Source: Cristatella mucedo
Taxonomy: Eukaryota > Bryozoa > Phylactolaemata > Cristatellidae
NCBI GenBank assembly: GCA_009760855.2
Contig: WPIO01000005.1
Span: forward strand, 4,510,001 to 4,574,000
DNA: 64,000 nt
Direction of reading: 5' to 3'
Part shown: one piece after another, positions 10,878-64,000 of the stretch
How the letters are laid out: each line of letters starts with the position of its first letter
Position numbering within the stretch: the first letter of the stretch is position 1
Translations under genes and position numbers: made by a program
The notes under the pieces: model-generated
What the model was told of the DNA's origin: nothing
Seen by the model: only the letters and a program-made list of their open reading frames with translations
Database searches by the model: none

Positions 10878-10993
10878 ATGCAGCAGGCTCGTCGCCTAGC
10901 TTTGTCCCGGTCTCGGCTCCGCTGCTCGTGCTCCAGCCGAGACCTCTCGGCCTCAAGCTCGGCCTCCTCATCCGCTAGATACAAGAACGTCAC
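9650..10993 (-). CDS. LINE reverse transcriptase, C-terminal part, fused to a charged leader
   Basis: This 447-codon frame is the longest intact mobile-element frame in the window. From about residue 38 it is a non-LTR reverse transcriptase: ALTWFKSYLSDR, GVPQGSVLGPLLF (motif B), YHFYADDTQLYLSF (motif C), LNACLADIRSWMSENFLKLN, and the C-terminal ARNLGVVFD, FNSLLAG-type and PAYLAELL-type blocks. Motif A and the endonuclease are missing, so it cannot be active alone. Residues 1-37, from 10878-10993, are a Glu/Arg-rich helix-like peptide (ADEEAELEAERSRLEHEQRS). That peptide is not part of the LINE and reads in frame by chance or by capture. The absence of frameshifts suggests a recent insertion. 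I see no evidence for expression. Confidence 0.85.
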   Translation of the reverse strand: MTFLYLADEEAELEAERSRLEHEQRSRDRDKARRRACCITVLLERLRTTIGLADEALTWFKSYLSDRVQSVSCGGQVSDMRRVTCGVPQGSVLGPLLFSVYTQPLGKVIKAHGIGYHFYADDTQLYLSFKPSESAAATEKLNACLADIRSWMSENFLKLNDDKTKLLLIGHPKRVAGLNGFAVLIGDAIVRPSPRARNLGVVFDSGLNFKSFIQKTASTASHHIRSLSKIRICLPQWLVKNLTSSLVLSRLDYCNSLLAGLPKKAIMPLQRTMNMAARLVFKSQRFEHVSPLLKELGSLPVEQRIQSKALTLTHKARHGLAPSYLAELLHQFQPVRALRSCVDNKLAVPFLRLKTVGDRSFSSAGPRLWNSLPQFLRNDIYSPTADYGTSFSAVLNCYFYATHYLNCSPNSAMLPTFSLLCETKSVGYRMRTESRLGCECAIQNSPA

Positions 10994-12184
10994 GATTAAC
11001 TAATTGCGAAGCTTCTGGCAGTCATGGTTTATGTCGGCCGGCCTGGCACCCCAACCACGTATTGCGTTGTCACCCGGACACACGTCACAGCAGGTTTAAA
11101 CGCATTTTTATCGCATCGCAATCTTTAGCCTTGCTACAATCTTCTCTAGCGTCAGAAGCCAAGGCATAAGTGCTTTCCGACACTGAACATTTCATACCTT
11201 AGTATCGGCGTTCCATCTAGGCCATTAAAGGTCTGGTACTCTTTACCGCAGGAGTAAACCATTCCCTGCTACCAATTGTTGTATAGCTGTGGCTCCGGCG
11301 GCGGCAGTTCTAGGGGAGTCTCGTTTACCGCTCACGTCCACGCTGTGTCCCCTCGAGACTTTACACAACCTGCCTGTCGACCAGCCTGTCGAAGCATCAG
11401 CAGGTGAACAATACGACTTGGCTTATTTTGTGTCCATCACTTTTGAAGGAGTGGAAACTTACTACTGCAAATAGATGGCCAAATTTTGACATTTATAAAC
11501 TTGCTTGGCCTGTCCTGCTGAAATGGCCTGCGAAGTGGGCTAAAGGAAGCAAGCCAACAAGCAACGACCTGCCACCGGCTGGAGGCCAGATGGTGCTGAG
11601 TCCGTCGTCAGGTGCAGAACTTAGTAGCAGTTTCGTCCCACTTACAATCAGGGCCTTGAGTGCTAGCGCAAGCCAGCTGGCATGCTGTTGTCAGACAACC
11701 GGCTCATTAGCGTACTGATGAAAACAGCGGTCGTCTAACAGCCATCAAAACCAAGGAGTGCTAATGTTTTCAGCACGTTGATATGAAAATTTCTGCCCCA
11801 GGTCCCAGGAATGCAAGGAATACAGTGCTCTAATGCTTGCACTAGAAAAAGAGCCAAGGTCATGCCACCGCCGTTCTTCACAGGTTGCTGCTGGCAGTCA
11901 TATTCGATTCCCTAGCATTTTATTCGGCTTACTTAAAACGGTGTCCGTTGTGACCAAAGAGGTCAAATTTGCTTTCTCCTATCCAATATATCGAGCGCCA
12001 ATAATCTCTCTGTGTCCAGTGGGCGTGGCGTTTGGCCCACAGGAGCCTTCAAGCTTTATGCTGCTTACTCAGCCAGGGTGCTTTTTGGCCATCAATTGGA
12101 AATGGCTAGTTGACATAGAGCTGTTTGTTTGCCGACTAGTTTTGGTCTCTGCTGGGCTTTCAAGAGACTGCGCTAGCTCGGTCA
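10994..12184. other. Unassigned stretch
   Basis: No domain is recognised. The only notable item is the 20-bp block GAGTCTCGTTTACCGCTCAC at 11316, which is shared with the LTR-like fragment near 9333. Confidence 0.45.
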
Positions 12185-12544
12185 AGCTGGCCTTTAGTTC
12201 GTATGCTCCCAAAGCCTGGTTCCGACTTTCGTCACGACATCCCTTGACTTGATCACATTTAAAAAAGGAAACTAAAATGCATCTATTTATCGCAGCATTT
12301 ATTGAGTCTATGTGATTCTTCCTTTGTGCTCTTTTGAGTGCAGACACTGTGCATGCTGCTACTAACCACATTTGCATGCTGACCCTTTGCACGTCTCCTC
12401 TAATCATGATATACTTGTTATCATTGAGCATGTCACTACTACCCATTTGATCATGCTTCCTTTGCAGCAAATTTAAAGTGCCTAGACAGAGATCGAGTTC
12501 TCTGAGGGCGCTATAAAAAATGTATTATTATTATTATTATTATA
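12185..12544 (+). mobile_element. LINE family A, 3' end
   Basis: The end of the reverse-transcriptase frame is visible (FSSYAPKAW). The 3' UTR, the GCAGCAAATTTAAAGTGCC box, GAGTTCTCTGAGGGCGCT and an ATT-repeat tail follow. Confidence 0.88.
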
Positions 12545-12711
12545 TGAGAAGCTCTTGGATAGAGATTACGTTATCTCAGGGCGCTATATAAAAGAAGTAT
12601 GTTTTTCCATACAATCGCTGATTGAAGCTGATACAATAATCTTCCAATAGGATTCCACTAGTAGTAAAGCAAAAATGTACCGTCAGCTGATTTAACGGCT
12701 GCATTTATTTA

Positions 12712-12848
12712 GAGGCTCGAGAGTAGCGGTTAAGGTGCTCGCCCCGACCAAGGTCTGACTGAGGTCGTGGGCTCGAGCCCCGAGGCACATGTGAAGCGCC
12801 TGAATAAAGATTAAGTTCTCTTGGGGCGCTCTATAAATGAATTATTAT
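12712..12848 (+). repeat. SINE family C, near full length
   Basis: The head has GCGGTTAAGGTGCTCGCC, then CCAAGGTCTGACTGAGGTCG and the B-box-like GGGCTCGAGCCCCGAGGC. The tail region is TTAAGTTCTCTTGGGGCGCT and ends ATGAATTATTATC. A fragment of the same tail lies just upstream at 12546-12590. Confidence 0.75.
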
Positions 12849-14189
12849 CTAATTAATATCTAACAGAGAAGTTCTGCCCCTAAGCTTGTTGAGCCTTATC
12901 TAAAAAATGTTGATAGCCTCGCTGTGGAGAATCGCACTGGACCTGCACTCAGAAAGCACGCCGTTCTGAAAGCATCTTTAATTTCTCTATGAAAAAAACG
13001 TTAGGAAGAGCCATCGAGCTCTGCGCCGAAGCAAACCGCTCGGAAGCCTCTCTATGCCGGGCAGGTGTAAGAGCGAGTGCGCGGCGTCCCAGTTTCATGT
13101 CTGAAGCCAAGCGCCGAAAGCGCGCCGCTCGGCTGGCGTCTTTCGCGAGTGGATTAGCAGAACAGCCCCCCATGAGCGCCTTAGCGAATTTCCTCCACGA
13201 AAGCGCGTCGCAAATAATGAGGCAGCGTGAATTTACGGCCCCGTACAGATATCGGTAACCGGAGAGCTTGCGTACGGAACGCGCACAGTTCTAGAGCAGC
13301 CTTTTTAAGCCCAGCCAAGGAAGGCACGCCTACGACTCCATTACAGCGAGCTCTCTTCGCTCGAATGCATAGTGGTAGGAAGCCTCGCGAAAGCGCAAGC
13401 GTGAAAGTAACAGGGCGCAGCAGACTGCCGCATAAGGCCTCTTGCGGCGTGTTTATAAGTAATACGCGAGGAGCAGCGAGAGGGTGATATAAGTAATCGA
13501 GGGGATGCAGCTTTGCGGTATAGTGAGAAGTTCCGTTTATCGATAAAACACCAGAGGCGTGTCGCGGCGCTTCGTCCGTCGCCAAAACATCAGGCGTGCG
13601 CAGCAATAGTAAGGCCGAACGGATTTATGCGAACTGATGCTGCTCTGGAGGACGCCATTCTCGACCGCTCTCTAGTCGTCTCTATACGGGTCGAAGGCTA
13701 CGGTCGCTTCTGCAGATACTGAGTATCCATTCCGCATCGTTTAGAATCGGGCCCTCGTCCGCACCGGCGGTACGAGTGGTTGATTTTCGGGGTGCGTCGG
13801 CTGGGCGTTGGAGGAGCGAATTGAGGTGTGCGCCATCTTCCCCCGCAGTCCGCCTAAAGAGGTGATGCTGGGCTGGCGGCTAAATAAAAAATTACACGGC
13901 GCTGCAGACCGCCACTACCAAAAAATACGATTTCGGCCAAGCGTCTAGAAGGCCCGATGGGCATATCCAGATGGTTCCCGCTCTTGTTTGGTGGGCTAGA
14001 CACACTCGTTGGATGGCTCCAGAAGCTGATCAGGCGATCGGGCGGGGAGCATTCGGCGTGCAGATTCAAGGCGTTTCTAGACCAAGGATCCGTCATCTAA
14101 TTCTCAGGGGCTGAAATGGATGGAGCTGAAATGGATGCTGGCGCTTCGCGAATTCGCTGGCACTTTCAAGAGTCAGTTTCAGACTGTTT
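12849..14189. other. Unassigned GC-rich stretch
   Basis: From about 12950 to 13730 the DNA is GC- and CpG-rich and open in several frames on both strands (up to 141 codons, 13181-13606, - strand). None shows a recognisable domain. It may be a CpG-rich regulatory region or an old repeat. Confidence 0.4.
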
Positions 14190-14306
14190 ATAATCATTCT
14201 ACCACTAACCATTCGATCATGCTTCCTTTGCAGCAAATGTAAAGTGCCCAGAAAGAGATTTGAGTTCTCTGAGGGCGCTACAACAAATTTATCATTATTA
14301 TTATCA
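14190..14306 (+). mobile_element. LINE family A, short 3' end
   Basis: GCTTCCTTTGCAGCAAATG, the AAAGTGCCCAGAAAGAGATT box, GAGTTCTCTGAGGGCGCT and an ATT-type tail. No coding part. Confidence 0.85.
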
Positions 14307-14379
14307 GTTTTTAGGGGTACGAATACTACATTTTAGAGTTTCTGAGGGAGGTAAACTTTTATTATAACTTTTTTTATTA

Positions 14380-14460
14380 GAACTTTCGAACCCACGATCT
14401 CGGGACCGAGGTCGTGAAAGCAACCACCTTACCTAGTGTGCCACCACGGCTCACACGCTG
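14380..14460 (-). repeat. tRNA-derived SINE-like fragment (family D)
   Basis: Antisense copy of a tRNA-like head. A B-box (GTGGGTTCGAA-type) is followed, on the + strand, by GAGGTCGTGAAAGCAACC and CCTTACCTAGTG. Related copies: 16675-16748 (-), 26632-26740 (+) and 55555-55640 (-). Confidence 0.6.
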
Positions 14461-15103
14461 TCGTCGTGCCGAGCTCGCTTTGCGGCGGCAGCGAGTTTGC
14501 AGCGGCAGCGAGTGCAATTTCTCCCCGTCAGGCAAAGTGACGTGCGATGGTACTGCTCAGGTTTCATTTTTGAACGAGTACAGGCAATGGCATCATGCCC
14601 TGCTAATGTCCGGTTAATGTCAGAAGGGCTTCGTTTCGGTAGAATTGAGCCGTTCGCAGGACAGAAAGGATGGCTTTCGGATTTACCTATTGCTCCAAGA
14701 GCCGGGGAGCGGCGACGGCTATTTTTACAGAGCGCCGTCGTATAATCAGTAGCACACTTAAGCGTAGCTTCGCAGCGTCATGAAGGTGAGACGCCGCGAG
14801 GAAGCCTAGAACCAAACGAAAGACCTGCAAGCCTCACGGTCCATCTGGGCAGACCAGCACGAAGTAGATCGGCAACTAGCGTTTATGGATCGTACATGGG
14901 CAAGGTGAGAAAATTGTAGCCGCGGAAGTAAAAGCGAGACTTCGTGTAGGGTCGTTTTCGCTATTAGCCCGATGGCGGCCATCCAGGTTACTGAATTTCG
15001 GCAAGTAGAATGGCAATTAATTATTTATTTTGCGGATAGCGGCTCTAAAAAAATTTAGCGTTTCCATGTCGAAAACGCCATTGACAAGATTCAGGAGCAG
15101 CAC

Positions 15104-15526
15104 CATGTACTTGATGTACTTGATAATAATGTACTTGATAAAGCGCCCTCAGAGAAGTTAATCTCTTTCTAGGCGCTTTACATTTGCTGCAAAGGGAAAT
15201 GCAATTGAATGGTAAGTAAAATCATGCTTAAAAAACAAACAAAATGAATAATATGGTTAGGGGTGACATGCAAAGGGTCAGCATGCAAATGTGGTAAGTG
15301 GCAGCATGCACTGTGTCAGCACGCTTAAGCACATGAAGGACGAATCACAGAGACCCACTAAATGCTGTCCTAAATAGGTGTTTTTAAGTTCCTTTTAAAT
15401 GTGGTCAGGTCAGGGGATGTTCTGACGCAGGTCGGGAGGGAGTTCCAGGCTTTGGGAGCATACGAACTAAATGCACGGTCTCCAAAGGATTTAAGGTTTG
15501 TACGAGGTATTTCTAGACTGTTGGAT
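15104..15526 (-). mobile_element. LINE family A 3' end nested in the inverted-repeat element
   Basis: On the - strand it shows the family A 3' UTR and the GCAAATGTAAAGCGCC box. The tail region is a modified TACATTATTATC rather than a clean ATT run. The flanks (GGAGCAGCAC to the left, AGAATCACGTCG to the right) are adjacent in copy 2 of the host element apart from a few bases. Confidence 0.8.
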
Positions 15527-15718
15527 CAGAATCACGTCGAAGCAATCTGAAGAACTATGCGAGCATGAGCTCAATGAAAGGAGTCACGCTATGGTTGGCT
15601 GTAATGACATATAAAAGATGTTAGCAATGATGTTCTTAACAACGCAATGGAACTGGTGTGCAAGTTCTTGGAAAAGTTTCCCAGGAACTTCATTGCCACC
15701 AGCTGATCTGAAAAAATC

Positions 15719-16144
15719 ATGCAGAGTGCCCGGAATCGCGACGCCAGTGCTCGCCTGGGTAGTATCGCTGATAGTGAGGACGGAGATCCTGACAATATTG
15801 GCGAGCCGTTGGCGGTAGCATCCGATATTGCGCAGACTCGTGGCAGACCAAAAAGAGCATCAGCGCAGATGGCTGCTCCGGGCGTGCAGATACGCTCCGC
15901 GGAGCGCCAGAAGAAGCCACCAGCAGGTGTCCCAAATCAGCCATCAATCTTGAGCTATTTCTCGAAAAATAGGCTCATTTTTTATTATCGAGCCCTGGAT
16001 CCTTGCTCTGGGTCTGATCAACCGCTGTGCAATTGCGAAATAAAAATTGTTTTCGAAATCGCTGTCTTTCTGCTGGCGAATATAACTCGACAGGCCCGAC
16101 ATTTTAAGCGTATCTGCTTAAAATGTAGACCAATATTCAGGTAG
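15719..16144 (+). pseudogene. Element-encoded protein remnant, copy 1
   Basis: The open frame contains SARLGSIADSEDGDPDNIGE, AQTRGRPK and PSILSYFSKNR. It matches the frame at 27736-28197 of copy 2 (LGSIADSEDEDPDNIGKPL, AQTRGRQK). An acidic linker followed by a short SILSYF-type tail is reminiscent of transposase C-termini, but I do not recognise the family. The upstream part in copy 1 is frameshifted relative to copy 2. Confidence 0.5.
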
Positions 16145-16205
16145 TTATCGCAGTCATGCCCCCCCCCCAGGGTACCCTGGTAACCCGGGTTACCGCCCTC
16201 GGGCT

Positions 16206-17290
16206 CATGTGCTTGCCAAAGCCAATGCTGTAAGCTGGACATTTTGACAGGTACATCGGATTGCTGGCAGAGCGTTGACGGAAATCAATACGAAGCGATG
16301 AGATAGAACCATTTTGAACTCATTTGAACTCGATTGATGAACTCATTTGCCATTTGCTCAGCACAACCCGCGTCGCATGACGGCGTCGGTCTTTGAAGCG
16401 CCCAAATGACCTCTGCTTTCGGCTAAATCATACTCGAAATAAGGCACAAATTTCTGCGCAGGATTCTCCTAACAGTAAAGTTGCATCCAGTAATCGTCAT
16501 TTCTGGAGCTCGTGTAGCCCTCGCGAGTCAAGTACCTGACCGGATGTCTGTTGAATAGTTCTCTTTTTGGTCAGTCCCGTCGAACAAAAGAGGTTAGCTG
16601 ATTCGACAACCACATTTGTCTAGTAGCTAAAGAGATATAACGGCTATCGCTACCACTTGCAGTAGACAATACAGGATCACCCAGTGCAGGACTCAAACCC
16701 ACGACTCGGGTCGTGAAGAGCGAGCACCTTACCTCCTGAGTGAATACCCTGGGTAATGAAGCATTCGCAGAACCACCGGCGACCATTGGACTAGATTGTT
16801 CCTCGTTTCCATGCTGGCATTCGATTCATGACTTTTCTTCATTTGTAGGGTAAAGTAGACTTATAGGATAATTTTCAGTTAGAAAATTAGCAGATGCTGG
16901 TTGTCGTTGAACGGCATCAGAATTAGTTCTGCGCTATAATGCGTACTTTAAAATTACGACTGGCTACCCGACTGGCTACATGTAAAGCTAGGTCAGGACG
17001 AAAAGGGCCATTCGCGCGGCGTTAGACGCTGCTCGCTAGCGAGTGAGATATCGATTGGGGAGATGGACCAGTGGTGCTTCCAGTCATTGAGTCATTTGCT
17101 GTCCTTCGTTCGCTGCGTTTGCGCACAAGCAGCTTGTTGCGTCGGCTGTAATAAACAGGCAACTTTTGACGATGCATTCGCTGGAGCGCCGTAGCTGATA
17201 GCGTGCATTTCAAACAACCATTACAGTTGCTCGGTTTATGGACGGCAGATAGAAACACTTCATAAGTGCTGTGACCCTACCGCACTAGAG
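16206..17290. other. Unassigned stretch upstream of the adhesion gene
   Basis: No gene or repeat is recognised apart from the tRNA-like fragment at 16675-16748. Confidence 0.5.
16675..16748 (-). repeat. tRNA-derived SINE-like fragment (family D/C type)
   Basis: Antisense B-box and D-arm-like segment: CAAACCCACGACTCGGGTCG, then GCGAGCACCTTACCTCCTGAG. Confidence 0.5.
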
Positions 17291-18692
17291 AAAGGGCTTA
17301 GGCTGACACACGGCCCCGCCGGCGTCCCAACACGCCGCAAAGACTAACGAGTACTTAAGCGGGTGAGTAGTCCCCGATTTCCCGCTCTGCCTGCAGCGCC
17401 GCTCACTGCGACTTCCTGTGAGCGAGCGCTCGAGTCGCGCATCGACTGCAAGCGATAGCCGGATCGCTCGAGCAGTTGGCCTTGACAGTGGGTGCGAGCG
17501 CGCGCGGAGCTAAGCAATGCAGCCCAAGATGGTCGGCCCCCCTAGAGCTGACGAACCTAGATGGCGCACATTTTATCTTCGCTACCGCAGATCCTCGCAC
17601 ATTTTGTAGCCGGGGCGTGCCGCTCCCGCGCCCGGTCAAAACTAGGCCGCGAACGCAGCTCGCGCAACGGGTCTGGTCTCAGCCGTCGCGCGACGAATAC
17701 TGGCGATGCCCGAACGTTGTACGTGCGGCTAGCAACTTGTGCGTGCTGCACCAATGCACGCAGATAGTTCGCCGAAAGTTGCAGGATCGCGACCGCGACG
17801 AAGAGTGCTCATATCTTAGCATAACATTTCCGTATCCGTAACGTGGACAAGTCCATTTGACTGCAACGGAGAGTTGCGGGCGGGGAACAGCGGCCATAAC
17901 GTATACCCACAGCCCTGTGGCCCACAGCTTAAACTAGCTCCGAGGCCCATGCCCAGTCTGAAATCGCACTGTCCTGCCTATTTGACGGCGTCGAATTTTA
18001 CACGGCCTCAGCCGTAGATTATCGCAGAATCGCACGATCGTTATCAGTCGTAATCTGGCTGGCTTAGCTGGCGCCGCCGGTCCACAAACCGCCTTCCGGC
18101 CACAACGACCGGGAGATTTTTCGTTCGGTCGGGCCTCGCGGCGTCGCCAGAGAGCGCTAACCAGCTCGTTCGTCAGCAAAGAGATTCCTGGAAGACCCGC
18201 AGCCGCCGGTCCTGCCAGCCGGCGGACTTGTTGGGGCTCGCGATGGCGCGCGATGGCGGCGCGACGAAGACCGAAACCCCCACTAGCGAGTCGTTGCTTT
18301 GTCGACAACGGCTGTATTATATGATAGAGCAGCCGTCATGCGTGCTGCTCCGGAGCACGTGGTGTTAAGAGAGAGAGAAGAGAGTGGATAGCGTGCGTGC
18401 AGGCCGACGCACAGGCAGAAAGTGAATTGCGCGGCAAGGAGCGCGTCACGTGCGGGCAAGGACGCGACCGTTGGGCGAACGGAACGTCGGCTGGGGGCGG
18501 AACCACGTGACGGTTATGACGCTCACTGACTCCCCCCTCCACCTGCGCTCTTACCGGTGACGTAGCCTCCCACCGTCCGACAGTTGCGTATGCACCTAAC
18601 CGTTCGTGGTACTGGTGGAGCCGTTGGCTAGCGCGTAGTCGCCTGTTCTCGGCGCTTCTTCCTAAAACGGGGCTGCTCACAGCTCGCAGCGG

Positions 18693-63943
<45,251 letters not shown>

Positions 63944-64000
63944 ACCAGTCGATCGTCTTACTTGCTCTTGTGGCACCTTCTGGTGCTCTTTTATTGATGC

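Larger units (their letters stand above)
14966..16205. mobile_element. Terminal-inverted-repeat DNA element, copy 1 (LINE inside)
   Basis: This interval and 27291-28540 are two copies of one element. They share the left end (AGCCCGATGG.GG), the ATTTGCGGATAG block, about 600 bp of interior starting AGAATCACGTCGAAGCAATC, and a right end whose reverse complement (GAGCCCGAGGGCGGTAACCC here) resembles the left end. The interior carries a decayed protein with LGSIADSEDGDPDNIGEPL and PSILSYFSKN. About 420 bp of LINE at 15104-15526 interrupts this copy. Without inserts the element is about 0.8 kb, so it is probably a deletion derivative of a larger transposon. I cannot assign a superfamily. Confidence 0.65.

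Noticed and set aside
13181-13606. 141-codon open frame on the - strand in a GC-rich block
   Set aside because: Overlapping frames are open on both strands and no recognisable motif is present. It is most likely a composition effect.

Overview
The window is nuclear DNA from an animal, most likely an invertebrate bilaterian. The evidence is one long intron-rich gene for an Ig/FN3 cell-adhesion protein, many 5'-truncated LINE copies of the CR1/L2 (Jockey superfamily) type, tRNA-derived SINE-like repeats, cut-and-paste DNA transposons and long microsatellites. I cannot name the species. There is no sign of bacterial, organellar or viral gene organisation.

Main result. Fifteen exons on the + strand, scattered from 18693 to 63943, join into one reading frame of 2,439 nt (812 codons plus stop). 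Every junction is GT-AG and every intron phase agrees across its two exons. The order is signal peptide, five Ig domains, two FN3 domains, and a short C-terminal exon that looks like a GPI-attachment signal. This is the architecture of NCAM / OCAM / Fasciclin II / apCAM, and the Ig4-Ig5 sequence motifs fit that family. No single open reading frame shows the gene, because the largest exon is 280 bp and the introns reach 17.5 kb.

Layout. 1-5640: a SINE, a LINE 3' end split by a Mutator-like (MULE) transposon, and a LINE whose endonuclease end is inverted. 5640-9270: mostly unassigned, with one LINE 3' end. 9270-12850: an LTR-like piece, a LINE with a 447-codon reverse transcriptase frame, a LINE tail and SINEs. 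12850-17290: unassigned GC-rich DNA, SINE-like fragments, and copy 1 of a terminal-inverted-repeat element containing a LINE insertion. 17290-19320: a GC- and CpG-rich block holding exon 1 of the adhesion gene. 18781-36286: intron 1, with LINE and SINE fragments, copy 2 of the inverted-repeat element (with two LINE insertions), a tRNA-Lys-like fragment and AT microsatellites. 36287-46837: exons 2-9 (Ig1-Ig4), with very long GA and CA microsatellites on either side of the Ig3 exons. 47893-58868: exons 10-14 (Ig5, FN3-1, FN3-2), with a 16-bp minisatellite and a long perfect hairpin in the introns. 59030-63812: intron 14, rich in LINE remnants, then the terminal exon.

The adhesion gene is the only convincing host gene. 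The other coding remnants belong to mobile elements and are mostly truncated or frameshifted. The window stops 57 bp after the stop codon, so the polyadenylation site and any transmembrane-isoform exons lie outside it.
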